DNA of 64,000 nt from assembly GCA_039621445.1 (NCBI GenBank), contig CP154955.1:46523540-46587539 (forward strand), written 5' to 3'. The notes beneath the pieces are model-generated. The model saw only the letters and a list, made by a program, of their open reading frames with translations, was not told the origin of the DNA and made no database searches. Position numbers and translations under genes: made by a program. The DNA comes from Euglena gracilis. Taxonomy: Eukaryota; Euglenida; Euglenophyceae; Euglenales. Positions 32,594-43,880 of this stretch are shown piece after piece; the first letter of the stretch is position 1, and every line of letters starts with the position of its first letter.

Positions 32594-34285
32594 CCGAATA
32601 ATAGCCCCATGGGGCTATTATTCGGACAGTCGGTTAAATTTTCAGGGGGGCTATTATTCGGGGGGGGGGGGGGCTATTGTTCGGATTTTTGGTTAACATC
32701 CTGGGGGGGGGGGGTATTTTTCGGGGGGGGCTCCAAACACATACAAACATCCTTCTCTTAGTAATGTCTGATCTTCTTCAAGGTATTGTCCCTGTGAACA
32801 CTGATGAGGTCGACTCAGAAGCATCGTCCGATGCGTCTGATGAAGACTTGGTGATGCAACAAGAAGCTCAAGAGACCCTAGATTTAGATGACGCCTTGCT
32901 TCTGTTGCCCCAGCTGGAGGGCACAGATGGTGATGATGATGGGAGTGCTCCAAGCCAGGTCTCAGTGTTCTTTTGGATTGCATTTAAAAACCCCTGGTGT
33001 TAGGCCCCCGCAATTTCCAAGGAGAACGCTTATTCACTGCATATTTTTTTATTCGGATTTTTGTGCATGGTCCGAGGGGGGGGCTATTATTTGGGGGGGG
33101 GGGCTGTTATTCGGATTTTTGGCTAAAATCTCAGGGGGGCTATTATTCAGGGGGGGGGGTATTATTGATGGGGCTATTATTCGGGGGGGGGGGTTGCATG
33201 CAAAAAATCAAAAGAAATTATCAAATCATCAAATTATCAAATGATTGACTGACTGGCAGGGGATTTGGAGAACCTGGCAGGTCAGCACGAGGAGAAGGTC
33301 AGAAGGAGACCGCTGGGTGGTTTCGGTGGTGGTGATGCGGTCCAGCAGCTTACCATGGGGCACGAGGGGGGTCTTCGAGCCGCCTGTGGCAGGGTGGACC
33401 GTTTGCCCAATAGAAAGGTGTGACCACCGTCCCTTGTGGTGTGTCAACTAACTAACCCCACGCCCCCCCCGCCCACTGGGAAACTATCACCTGAGAGGGT
33501 CGGCTGATACTGAGGGCATGACAGGTTTCTCAAGCGACAGGTCGGTCAGCAGGCCGGAAGGGACCCTGAAGGGTTCTCATGGTGACAATTTCCTGGGGGT
33601 GGGGGAAATGCCCACAGGCACCAACCTTTCCCATAACCCCTGCCAACTGCGGGATACCAAGGACCATAGATTCACTTCGTCACCTCGAAGGGAAGGTCAT
33701 TTTCCCAGGCCCAAACCCAGCACCCACATTTCTCGCGAACCAACCCACACACGATCCCCCCCCCCAGGATAGCTAGGGGGTCGACCCACCCACCACCCAC
33801 CCCACCTTCAAATTTTTTTCCCCAGTCCATTGGCCCACCCACCCACCCCTGGGGGGGTCACGCGAGTGTTCGGAGAATGCAACCTGCCCCCAAAAAATAT
33901 CCCCATGGGGCTGTTATTCGAACATATGGTTAAAATCTGGGGGGTATACATTATTCCGGGAGGGGGGGGGGGCATTAGGGGGGGGATTTTTTTTTATTTT
34001 TAAGTCATAAAAACGAGCCTTCTGCAGAAATGCCCTCAAAATGCCCATTACCCACAAAATATCCTATTGTTTGAGCCGTCCTGTCAAGATGACGAATCTT
34101 CTCTTGTGCAAAAAAAATTGTTTCAGGAAAATGGCAGCTTTTTTGTCTCCTGACAGGTGGCAAAACAGTCGCAACGTTCGAGCTCAGGGCATATTGGGGG
34201 GGGTCATCAGGGTGTTTGTGTGAAATCTCTGGGGGGGACCATCATTTGTTTATTGCATTGGCTGTTATTCGGGGGTTAAGGGGAA
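32594..34285. mobile_element. Island of GGGGCTATTATTCGG repeats (probable element cluster)
   Basis: The island opens with a perfect 32-bp palindrome (32,594-32,625) made from the motif and its complement. The motif then recurs, with long G runs, around 32,645, 32,670, 33,080, 33,110, 33,138, 33,172, 33,903 and 34,260. Between recurrences lie host-like and acidic coding-like pieces. The pattern suggests several abutting copies of one element. Confidence 0.55.
32764..32958 (+). CDS. Possible acidic first exon on the plus strand
   Basis: Begins at ATG 32,764 and could be spliced at CCAG|gtctca. 65 codons, strongly acidic (DEVDSEASSDASDEDLVMQQ). Acidic Asp/Ser starts like this are seen in piggyBac-type transposases, but no catalytic region is visible, so that is only a suggestion. 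Codon use is unlike the GC-rich minus-strand exons. It lies inside the GGGGCTATTATTCGG island. Confidence 0.3.
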
Positions 34286-34362
34286 GGGGGTACGTGACAA
34301 TTTTTCAGGCATGACCATTTTCGGGCGGGGGGGGGGGGGAGCACCAAATGGGCAAGGCGGAC

Positions 34363-34508
34363 CTGGGGCGGCCAGAAGGGGCTGGAGGACGTGGAGGACC
34401 CGCTCCAGGAGGGCCAGCTCCGCCAACGGGTGCCGGCACAGCGCCAGCAGCACGCCGACCAGCTGTGGCCCCTCCGCCGCGACGCAGTCCGCGAAGTGCG
34501 ACAGATAC
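34363..34508 (-). CDS. HEAT-like exon
   Basis: Acceptor gggccccccgcag|G, donor CCAG|gtccgcc. 48 codons with GPQLVGVLLALCRHPLAELA and a second Leu-rich helix. Confidence 0.7.
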
Positions 34509-35544
34509 CTGCGGGGGGCCCACAGATTCACTTGGTGAACCGCCTGTGGGCACTGTGGCGGTTTGTCCGGTGCCGTTTGTCCCTTCTTCCGGCCTGGCGC
34601 TGTTTATCGCCTCTGGCCCGTTTTGTCTGTGTGCGTGGAGGTGGCTAAGTACGTGACCCCCCCCCCCCGCGGGGGGCACTTTTCCCAGGGCCCAAGTCCA
34701 CCCCCCCCACCCACTCTTGAACCCCCCACCAACCGCCCCGCCGGGGTCACACAGGTGCCAAGGGAATCTATGGGACACACTGCAAAGCACACTGGTCAGC
34801 GGGCACAAGGGTTGGACCTATAATGACAGGTTAGCAAGTACAGAGGGTAGAGGACAGTTTCCCAGGGAAGACAGTTTCCGGGGGGGGGGGGGAGGTTACT
34901 GCTGGCTCCGGCCTGCAAGCCGGCCGTATCTCCCACCACCCAGGGTATGGGAGCAAAACCAACCCTTCAGCAAATATTTTGCAAAAAAGAGTTTTGTGTC
35001 AAGCTAAAAACTACCAAAGCTCCGTCTAAAACCTGCAATTCCACTGGATCTTTCCCAGGTACTGGCGTCAGGGGGGGGGGGCACCCTTGGGGAACACGTG
35101 AACATATGTGAATACATAAACCCCACATTAACAGTAGAGATTCCTGTAATGGAGTCGTTCCGACGCGGGGGGGTGCTCTACTGTTTGGAGTGGACAATAA
35201 AACTTTTCTATTCAAAGTTACCCACTTTGCCACGATGTCTGACTCCGAGACTGGCGAGGTACACTCTGGTGCCCCCACCCAGTTGGATCGATCTTCCAAC
35301 TCGGTTACCAGTTCTCAGTCAGCCTCATCTCCCTTCCATTTCCGCACCTCCACTTAAACTGGAAACCAAGCGCCAACGGCAGCCAAGGAAGGGGGGGTCA
35401 TTCAGCCGCTGAGCTGTTGGAAACCTTGAATTTTGAGACAAATTACAAACCTTGCCACGATTTCATTGAATGACTGCCTGTGCATTATATGGGGCTCTCC
35501 TTTGGGGGGTCACATATATGTGCGCATGCGTGCGATTCCTTTCT

Positions 35545-37241
35545 GCAGGGGCAGGGAGATATTCCGGTCGGCCAAAAATTTTTATTCCGGGATTTATTCC
35601 GGCTTATTCCAGGTTATTCCGGTTTATTCCGGAATTTATTCCGGTTTATTCCGGTCAATTTCTGCCTGAATGGACTTAGGATTTTTTCAAAGTACAATTG
35701 GGCCGAGGCGCTCACCCAGGCTTCAGGAATAGGGAGCCCCAGACCAGTAGACTGGGGGGGGGGGGTAGTAGGTAGTTGGCCGACTTGTCGGCCGACTGCC
35801 CAATTGGTCGGCCGACTAAGCCTGGTCGGTAGCTAGTCGGCGAGACGGGGTGGGGAAGTGGGCAGTCGGCCAAATAGTCGGCCGACTACCAACTCTAATG
35901 TACTAATGGGTCAAGTTCGCCAACTTTTAAGCCCCCCCCCCTCAAGAAAATTTTGTTATTATTGTCCAAAATCCCAAAACCGGAGGAAGCACACCCAAAT
36001 GGTTCTAGAACCGCCCAATCAGGGGTGAATGTGCATATGCAATGAATGGGTGAATTTGGGAGAAAATCTGCGTTTTTAGCCACTTTTAGCAAAATTTCAC
36101 CCCTGCCCATGATATTCTCCATACGTTGGCAGGGAAAACCCAGTCAAAATGACCCACAAAACAGAACATCTGTGGGTGATAATATACTACCGCAGAGTAT
36201 TCATTTCGCCCCATGTGGATGGGGCATCTGGGTGATTGGGGCCAGCCAGAGACCATTTTTATATCCGCCGACCAATCTGCTTAGGAATGTGTTCACAGGG
36301 GGGGGGGCTTAAAAGTCGGCGAACTTGACCCGTTAGTACATTAGAGTGGGTAGTCGGCCGACTAGTTGGCCGACTGCCCACTACCCCCCCCCCCCCCCCC
36401 ACGCTCTCCCCGTCTCACCGACTAGCTACCGACCAGGCCTAGTCGGCCGACCAATTGGGCAGTCGGCCGACTATTCGGCCGACTACCCACTACCCCCCCC
36501 CCCAGTCCACGTCATTGTGCCGGAATAGGGATGCATTCCTTGGTTGCACAGCCCCACCAAGTGGTCACTTTGCACTAGGTGATGCTGCGCAGACCACCAC
36601 GGCAGACCTCCGCCGTTTTGGGAAAAATAAACTGATAAAAAATTGGTGCTCAGGGTTTTCTCTTGAGGCGGGTCCCTGGCACCGCTTTCTTTTTCTTCTT
36701 CTCAAAAAATTGTCTTTCCGAGTGCTAATATTAGGCGGCGAATCTCGCACTTGAGCTATTTTTCTTTGTCGATGTGCGCGGACATTTGTCTTGTCATTTT
36801 TCATGAAAATGACAAGATATGGCCCAAAACCCAAAAATGTAAGCAGCAGTTTTGCCCACACACCATCTGATTTCACACCACTTCGGAGGCATAGACATTT
36901 CTTTCTGCATTTTGAATGGCACTTGGGAAAAGGGGTAATAACTGAGCCAGTGCAGCCCCAATAACCCCATCGCCATCTGATACTGTTTACCTGCACTTCC
37001 ACCCTGCCAAAAAATACACCACATATAATCAGATCCTTCACGAACACAAAAAACATGAGATTGATCGAGGAAAACACGAAAATACATTAAACTTCACCTT
37101 CATTGCCTTTGTGTCTTGCAGAATTATCATGCAATTGGCTGGTACTTTTATTCCGGTTCCGGTTTATTCCGGTTTATTCCGGTTTTCGCTATTCCGGTTT
37201 CTTCCGGTTTATTCCGGAACGGAATATCTCCCTGCCCCTGC
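35545..37241. mobile_element. 1.7-kb element with 22-bp terminal inverted repeats and 5-bp duplication
   Basis: The left end (35,545-35,566) starts GCAGGGGCAGGGAGATATTC. The right end (37,220-37,241) is its exact complement over 22 bp. TTTCT flanks both sides directly. Inside each end, TTATTCCGG is repeated many times (35,575-35,660 and 37,148-37,220). The middle contains a nested foldback element and a low-GC stretch (36,520-37,110) with open minus frames but no recognisable transposase motif. Confidence 0.85.
35750..36507. mobile_element. Foldback element nested in the 1.7-kb element
   Basis: Arms of about 195 bp (35,750-35,942 and 36,298-36,507) are inverted copies. They are packed with the palindrome AGTCGGCCGACT and bounded by G/C runs and GACTGGGG / CCCCAGTC ends. 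About 355 bp of unrelated AT-richer DNA lies between. No coding capacity and no target duplication seen. Confidence 0.85.
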
Positions 37242-37268
37242 TTTCTGTGTTCCCTTATGCAAGGACAC

Positions 37269-37385
37269 GAGGCACGTTGTGGTCCGTGGCACACCGGTGC
37301 AGCAGGGAGAACACCACTCGGCCGAAAACCCCGCGGCGGAGTCCCAGGACCACCGCAGTGTCCATAGTCAGGCGTAGAACACCAC
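37269..37385 (-). CDS. Possible exon abutting the 1.7-kb element
   Basis: A minus frame reads RGVFGRVVFSLLHRCATDHN and reaches TAA a few codons on. It ends 28 bp from the element's right end. No AG acceptor is evident upstream, so it may be a truncated or dead exon. Confidence 0.3.
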
Positions 37386-37419
37386 CAGAGACATTGACCA
37401 TTTGTTTTCGGAAATTGCA

Positions 37420-37600
37420 TATGGATATGTATGTATGCAGGTAGGTGGGCATGTATATATGCATGCGTACATACGTACATACAGACATGTGTACACACAG
37501 ATATACATGCATGCATGCAAGCATGCATACATACATCCATGCACACATGCATACAGACATACATACATGAATGCATGCATGCATGCATCCCAATACGCAT
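37420..37600 (+). repeat. CATA/CATG tetranucleotide-type repeats
   Basis: Imperfect CATACATA and GCATGCAT runs. Confidence 0.9.
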
Positions 37601-37671
37601 CCAAATGTCATTTTTTTTGGCGGCTGGTGCCACCTTCGGAGGCAAAGCCCATACCAGCCCCCCTCCCCCAC

Positions 37672-37852
37672 TCGCTCAGGCAGTGCCCTGCTGCTGCTGG
37701 CCCGGTCGGCTTCTCGCCCGCCGCCTCGACGCCCTGCGCCGCGAACTGCACCAGCCAGTGGCCGACCCGCGGTGCGTCCTCCGCGGGGCACGTGCTGAGC
37801 TGGTGCAACACCGCCGGCGGCAGGGGCAGGCCGGAGGAAGCGTGGTCCCTCC
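37672..37852 (-). CDS. Helical exon
   Basis: The frame contains LPLPPAVLHQLSTCPAEDAP and VGHWLVQFAAQGVEAAGEK, ending at AGCGA|gtgggg. The acceptor (accggag) is weak. Confidence 0.55.
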
Positions 37853-37929
37853 CTCCGGTGTGAAAACCCCAGAGTAAGCCCCCCAAATACAAAAAAAAAC
37901 CCAAACCCCAGTACTACACCCCCCATTTC

Positions 37930-38990
37930 CTGTGTGCCAGCGCCCGGGGGTGTTCTGGAGGCGGGGTGGCTGGTCCGCCCCTTTGCTGGCTTTTTTGGAG
38001 TTTTGCGGCACGTGGTGGGAATTGTTGAGATTGATTACGCAAGGAGTGGGGATTCATATGCGACAAGCAACGTAGGTAGAAATGGGCTGTTGCCTGACGA
38101 TGGGGATAAAGAACGCAAGGCGACTACCAAAAGGTTACCTGTTGAGTTCGGTTGCAGGTTGTCCACAGTGCCCTAATGACTCTGTGACACCCACACAACA
38201 GCAGAAATGATGTTGGTGTGGGCAAATGCACAAATGGAGGACCGGGAAACTGCTTCCGGACAAGACAGAGAAAGGAGGACGGTCCCTATGACGGGAGGTC
38301 AGCAAGCACAGGAACAGAAGAGAATTACTCCCTCTCTCACACACAAACAAATCTCAAAACCACCAGATCGATGGGAACAAAGGTAGAAAACAGTTACCCT
38401 TCTGAAAGGTGGGAAATATCTGGAATTCAATGGAACAGCAAATGGAAGAATAATCAATCACTTTCCACGCGCCGTGTCGGATACTCATCTGCACCGAAAA
38501 ATATAATAAAATTGCCATCCAACAGAGAGAAAATGATGCCCATCAGCACCCCAGACAGGAGAACACTGGCGAAGGGCAGAGGGCTTCCACCCCCCCCCCC
38601 AGAGGTACCCCCCCCCCCCCCGAGAAGAAGCCCAGGAGGCCCACATTTGGGGGTCAAGAATGGGGTTCCAGGTTTGCACCAAATATTATGGAAGCCGCTC
38701 TCCACTTTCTGCTGGAGAGGACTGAAAAAAAAAATTCAGCTCCACCAGGGAAAATTTATCATTTTGCATAAAAATAAGCATTTTGCTGACAAAAAAAAAT
38801 GTAAAAAGAAGGACAAAACCCCCCAGTGGAAGTGGGGGGTGGGTCGACCCCCCATTGCACCCGTGCAAGGAAAAATAGGAAAACCAAAAAAGCGGCACCC
38901 CCGGAAATATGGGAGTACCAGGCTGGGGGTGGGGGGTCCAGTCCCCCCGGCCCCCCCCCACCCACCACCCATAGGGTTGCGGGGATTCCC
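37930..38990. other. No gene seen
   Basis: Intron-like sequence with C and G runs. A long plus-strand open frame from 38,218 passes antisense through exon 39,136-38,995 and looks accidental. Confidence 0.4.
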
Positions 38991-38994
38991 GGAC

Positions 38995-39136
38995 AGCCCT
39001 GGCTGTCCAGGCCCTTCCCTGGCCATCAGGATGCGGCAGGCGTCGGCCGCGAACTCGGCGGTGAGCTGCCGCAGCGGCACCACGGGGGCCACCTCCGGAT
39101 ACACCGCGGCCAGCAGGGAGGGCTCCCCGGCGCTGC
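38995..39136 (-). CDS. Helical exon
   Basis: Good acceptor gcgccgcag|GC. It joins in phase with exon 39,865-39,650 (G + GC). LLAAVYPEVAPVVPLRQLTA, then an Ala-rich helix. The 3' end is uncertain. Confidence 0.6.
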
Positions 39137-39649
39137 CTGCGGCGCGTGCGCGAGGTGGTAGAGGAAGATGACCGATAGGCTATCCTGTAGACGAATTATG
39201 GTACCATCTCGGCATCCGTGGGGATGACGGCCGGATGTTCAGAAACTTGACTGCTAATATAATCATAATTACATTTGGCAGTCTGTTTCACTCTAACATT
39301 GATGACAATTAATTATGATAACAATCAATTATATACCAACAATAATATAACATTACTGACATCAGTCCTTCATCTAACTGCAGCCACCCTTTTACCCGAC
39401 GACACGGCTACAAGCGTGGTAAACCAGACATCTGTCACGCTGCAAAAAGCTGGTCAGACAGAGGGGGGGATGCTGTCACCTTCGAGCTTGAGGAAGGAAG
39501 GCACCCACAACACACAGCGCGGCCACCAGACAGGGGGGGGGATGCACTAGCCCCTCAAAACAGACGCGCAAAAATGCCCAAAATGCGTGTTTTTTCAAAA
39601 AAAATGCACGAAATGAGAAAAAGGTGCGGAACGCCCCCCTGCACCATAC

Positions 39650-39865
39650 CTGCGGCACTGCCATCGCGCTCCCCCTCCATGTCCACAGGGTCCAGCGGCT
39701 GCGTCCGCTGCCCGTGTGCCCAGTCCAGTATGAGGTCGTCGACGAACACCACCAGTAGTGCCGTCCACAGGCGGAGGTCTGGCACAGCCGCCGCCTGCAC
39801 GTGCCGCCCGAAGGCATGTGCCACCAGGCGGAATTGGACAAACCCCGGGGGGAGGGGAGTAAGTG
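39650..39865 (-). CDS. Helical exon
   Basis: Acceptor acaacattttagtag|CA, donor CAG|gtatgg. About 71 codons including LWTALLVVFVDDLILDWAHG; ends with acidic residues. Leaves phase 1. Confidence 0.65.
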
Positions 39866-39889
39866 CTACTAAAATGTTGTGTTATTGCA

Positions 39890-40075
39890 TATAACATTAA
39901 ATTTCGGTATATTAATAGGTGTAGATGTTATAATATTACAATATTGCTATATATTATATTAATTAATAACTGTTTTAAATATATACAATATTATTTTCAA
40001 ATATAATATTGTTTTAAATACATAAATAATCCTAATGATAATACATATATTCTTTATTTGCTGTAAAATTGTTGG
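39890..40075. other. AT-rich intron segment
   Basis: About 85% A+T, with TATAATAT-type words. Nothing coding. Confidence 0.6.
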
Positions 40076-40234
40076 TAGTTACATTATTAGGGTCTGTTTT
40101 CTCGGAGTAGCCTGGCTGGAGTGCTTACACTCCCCTCCCATTGGGGGGGGCACTACTCCCCCCCCATAGAGGTAGGATCTGGGTGCCTTGGACTGCCTGC
40201 CCAGACAGGCACCCCTCCCCCCCCCCCCGGGCCA

Positions 40235-40400
40235 AGGTTGGCCTCGCCGAAAAATACCGCCTGTGTGCCACACCGTGCCACACAACGGCCCGCACCAGGG
40301 GCCGCGGTTCGGAGGCGACCGTGGGCGGGTCCACGCCCCGGCTGGGGGAGCGCCCGAACCGCTGCGGCCCCAACCACGGTGCGCGAAGGAAACCCCCGGT
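40235..40400 (-). CDS. GC-rich island, probable exon with unresolved frame
   Basis: A minus frame with RAVVWHGVAHRRYFSARPTL is attractive, but other frames are also open. Confidence 0.25.
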
Positions 40401-40904
40401 GGAAAGAGGAAAGAGGCCCCGAAGATCTGATCCGTGGTTGCATAAAACTGGGTGTTGAGACACACCATTATGTCTGCGATGCACTTGCCTTCGACCCAGA
40501 CGTCCTGAGAAAAAGACAAAACCATTTTATCTCCTTTGATTGTCATACGTGAGTTTACGGGATTTTACGTGATTTACGTGATTTTCCAAAAAATGGATTT
40601 ACGTGATTTTACGCGATTTACGTGATTTTACGTGGCACGTAATGATGAAAAACCCTGGGCCCGCCCTGGGTCTGGGAAAATATCAAAAATGCCGGGTTGT
40701 CCGGTGCTGGGTATCCCGACTGTTTCCTGCAGGTTCCGGGAGAAATTGATTTGCATTCCGGCCCCAGCAGGTTGGCCGGCTCAGGGGACCTGCTGGTTTC
40801 TGGGACAGGACTCTGACAGGTTCTTGGGCATGGGTTTCCCAGGCGGGAGGTGGGCGGTAATTCTGTAACTCACAGCCAGAAGCTCAAGGCCTGATGACCC
40901 CAAA

Positions 40905-41314
40905 CAGGGCAGCGATTTGTGATCCCTCCCCTGGGGTCCAGGTCAGATTCTGGAGAATTCGGGCTGGCTGGAAAAGCTGACCTCGTCCTCCACCATGGGG
41001 GTCCCCCGGCTCAAACTGGGCCGGACCCAGGGTCGAACCGGGGACCAAGTATCGAAACTGCAAAGAAGCCCCAAAACCTGCCAAATATGCAAACAAATAG
41101 AATCTATCCAAAATCCCATTATTGGCCCATTTCTGCACCCCCGAAAGCCAAAAATCCGTTGCCATCCAGCCGTCCTTCGGGCGAAAACAATTAAAACTCG
41201 GCAATGGGGGGAGGGGGGTCCGGGCTGGAAAAAGACTGCTGCCTGGAAAACGGCCACAACGGCGGAACCTCCTCCCGGGGGGGATGGGGCCGACTTCGGT
41301 GTTAGCGACGCCTG
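40905..41314. mobile_element. MITE family C copy 3
   Basis: Starts CAGGGCAGCG and ends GCGACGCCTG, flanked by GACCCCAA (exact on the right; on the left one base separates it from the end). It carries the tRNA-like AGGGTCGAACCGGGGACC and a decayed CCAGCCGTCCTTCGGGC hairpin. Its right end lies 10 bp from exon 41,547-41,324. Confidence 0.6.
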
Positions 41315-41323
41315 GACCCCAAC

Positions 41324-41547
41324 CCTCCCCATGGGCTGGGGGTCAGCCAGGGCTCGGGCAGGAGGCGGAACCAGGCGTGGGGTGGCAGGCGGCGGTGGAC
41401 GTCCCCCGCCGTGAACTGCCGCAGCAGAGCCTGCAGCCGCTGCCAAGAGAGGGGCACGTCCAGCAGCCACAGCGTGGTGGGAGCGGCCGCAGCGAAGCAG
41501 CGATGAAGGTGGGGAGTGAAGATTGCCAAAACGGGTGTGGGTGTGTA
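41324..41547 (-). CDS. Helical exon
   Basis: Acceptor ttcccacag|TAC (another AG 9 bp upstream keeps the frame), donor GG|gttggg. 74 codons with LWLLDVPLSWQRLQALLRQF and HAWFRLLPEPWL. The donor sits at the edge of the adjacent MITE's flanking repeat. Confidence 0.65.
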
Positions 41548-41821
41548 CTGTGGGAACTGCGTGACAGTTGCAGAATGGTGGAATTTTCGCGATCTGCAGG
41601 ATTTGTGAGTATTGTGAAGCACTCCACGCCATCCAACCTCCATCCACCCAGACTGACAGTGATACGCCTGCACATGAACCTGACTGGACTTCCAGACGAC
41701 AAGCCAACCCACGGCACAAAATCCGCCCCAACCGCGCCAAACGCGCCAAACGGGCCAACTCATCAGCGGATTCACAGATTCAGGAACAAAGAGAAAATGG
41801 AAGTGGGCGGGACATTGGCAC

Positions 41822-41978
41822 CGCCACTGCCGTGCTGGCCGGGGCTGAGCGCGGGCAGCCGCTCCCTCCGCTCGGGCCGCGCCGCGCCGCCCTTGGCCGC
41901 CGCCTTCGCAGTCTCATCGGGCCGCCCCACCAGCCCCTCCGCCGCCTCCGCCACGCACCGCACGCAGCCCACCAACGC
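41822..41978 (-). CDS. Helical exon
   Basis: Acceptor ccgggtcctgtcgccag|GCG, donor G|gtgcca. 52 codons with ALVGCVRCVAEAAEGLVGRP, then an Arg/Lys-rich and disordered end. Confidence 0.65.
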
Positions 41979-42034
41979 CTGGCGACAGGACCCGGGAAGG
42001 TGCAGAGTGGTGTCAGCAGCGCGGAAGTGTGGAC

Positions 42035-42341
42035 CAGGGGTTTTTTTAAGGCCGGGGGGGGGGGAGGGGGTCAGCACCCACCCCCCCACCCCCTGGGGTG
42101 GGCCCCCCGGGGAGGGGCGGGGGGGTCCCGGGAGACCCATCCACTTTCACGCGAAAATGGCCAAAATGCTAAAAATAGCACCTTTTTCAAAATTTTCGGG
42201 CGTTCGCCGCCAAAAAATATATACCCACCAGCCTTACCCCACCCCCCCCCCCCGGGGGGGGGGGGGGGGGGCCTAGGGACCCACCCACCCTACACCCCCT
42301 CCCCCCCAGGGAGGGGGTCCAAGACTAAAAAAAAACCCCTG
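42035..42341. mobile_element. hAT-like MITE, family A copy 2
   Basis: Element of 307 bp starting CAGGGGTTTTTTTAAG and ending AAAAAACCCCTG, with a perfect 8-bp direct repeat GTGTGGAC on both sides (42,027-42,034 and 42,342-42,349). Long G and C runs inside. Confidence 0.88.
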
Positions 42342-42787
42342 GTGTGGACGCGCATGCAAACCATACCGGGCATTGTTTCATGCTTGGCGCATTCACACGT
42401 GGGGCCGGACTCCTTTTGGGAGGGTCGGGGGGGCCTTCTCACAGTAGGCAATCCCCCCGGCGAAGTTTCGGGCTCCGGCTTAATGCGACAACAGGCAATT
42501 TCCCTTTGCTAATAGCCCTTTTCATTGCCAAGCCCCAAAACCACCCTGGCCGCCCAGGAATCTAATACACCCCCCAAAACACGCCAGGGAATGTGTCTTT
42601 GACACGGTTGGGGGGTGTCAACGACACAAATGTGTCAACAACACTGTAATACAATGAAACACCTCAGGTGGTGTTCCAGACAAGTGCCGTGGACACGGGG
42701 TGTGTGCGCCAACGACACGGTGTAGCTTGGACAGGGGGGGGGTACACAGTGCGGCCAAGCAATGTGCGGTGGCCCTGGGCGGATGAC

Positions 42788-42870
42788 GGTGGAGGGGTCG
42801 AGGTCCGCCGGCCCGTGCCGCACGGCACAGCCCAGGGCGGTGAGGAGGGCGGCGCCACGTGGGGGCAGGG
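42788..42870 (-). CDS. Short helical exon
   Basis: After a C run of more than 20 nt, ccccag|CC opens RGAALLTALGCAVRHG. The donor is unclear. Confidence 0.45.
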
Positions 42871-43289
42871 CTGGGGGGGGGGGGGGGGGGGGGGCTGCCC
42901 ATCTCATACCCCATACCCCATCGCATACGTCATGTCTGTTTGCGCTTCAGTGTTGCGCCAGCGTCCTGAACGCTCAGCTCGGCAATTTGCCTGCAAACTT
43001 CTGGCGCGTGGTATGTTTCTCGAATTGCTGGGAATTCCCCGATGGGTCGTTTTTAATGATGGGGGGGGGGGATTGAGGGTGGTCTTTAAACGGGGGATGT
43101 AGCAGGAATGTAGCAGATGGAAAGAGGAAATCAGTGAATGACTCTGATGAAACAGCAGCAGGGACAATGGGTGACCACTGACTGTCGAACATCCTCCCCC
43201 CAAGAGCAACAACAGACCACCGGCAGCGTCGGGGTTGGGGTGACGGTTGGTGGTGGTGTCTCTGGGGGGGGGGGCAAAGGAAGGGGAAC

Positions 43290-43440
43290 GCTGCCACTCG
43301 CCAGCTCCCAACCCTGGCCGGACCCGCCACCCCAGAGCCAAGCCGGCGCACCGCGAGCTGCAGCAGGGCCGAGCTGTGCCGCCGCGCGAGGGTGGGCGGG
43401 TCGGCCCCAGGGGCAGAGAAGGACACCGAGAGAGGGTGTG
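43290..43440 (-). CDS. Possible helical exon
   Basis: Minus frame with SSALLQLAVRRLGSGVAG. Two acceptors fit; the donor is not resolved. Confidence 0.35.
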
Positions 43441-43785
43441 GGGAACTGCAGGAAACCCCGTGGGGGAAGTGACTGACTGGTTTCCCCAAAAAAAAGGTGA
43501 CTGACTGGTTTTTCGAAGAGTGGAGTGACCCACCCGGGGTCGGTAAAAAATTGTATGCTCCAGAGGTTCACGTCGCTAAAAGCGCGCCACAGTCATCTGA
43601 TGGGTCGCAGGTCACTGCCAAAAACTGGGACCGGTCACTCAGGAAAACCGACAACTTTCCAGTCACCTTAGGCCATTTTAGGCCAAAAAATTCTCCCAGT
43701 CACTCAAGCCACTTTTGAGCCACCCCTGGCCGACCCCCCCCCGGGGGGGGGGTCCAGGCAGACAAGAAGAGACATGGGGTCCAAA

Positions 43786-43880
43786 CAGACAAGAAGCCTT
43801 AGTGCAACTAAGGGGGGGGTCCAAACAGACAGGGGGGTCCAAACAGACAAGAAGCCTTAGTGCAACTAAGGGGGGGGTCC
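43786..43880 (+). repeat. Tandem partial copies of the CCTTAG hairpin repeat
   Basis: Two copies of CAGACAAGAAGCCTTAGTGC followed by AACTAAGG and a G run, about 56 bp apart. Confidence 0.85.

Noticed and set aside
36565-37110. Transposase in the 1.7-kb element
   Set aside because: Minus frames exist but show no DDE/D pattern, zinc motif or repeat between frames; I could not support a transposase.
38218-39171. Longest open frame in the window (317 codons, plus strand)
   Set aside because: Composition changes abruptly along it, it crosses C/G runs and an antisense helical exon, and it has no domain or splice logic.
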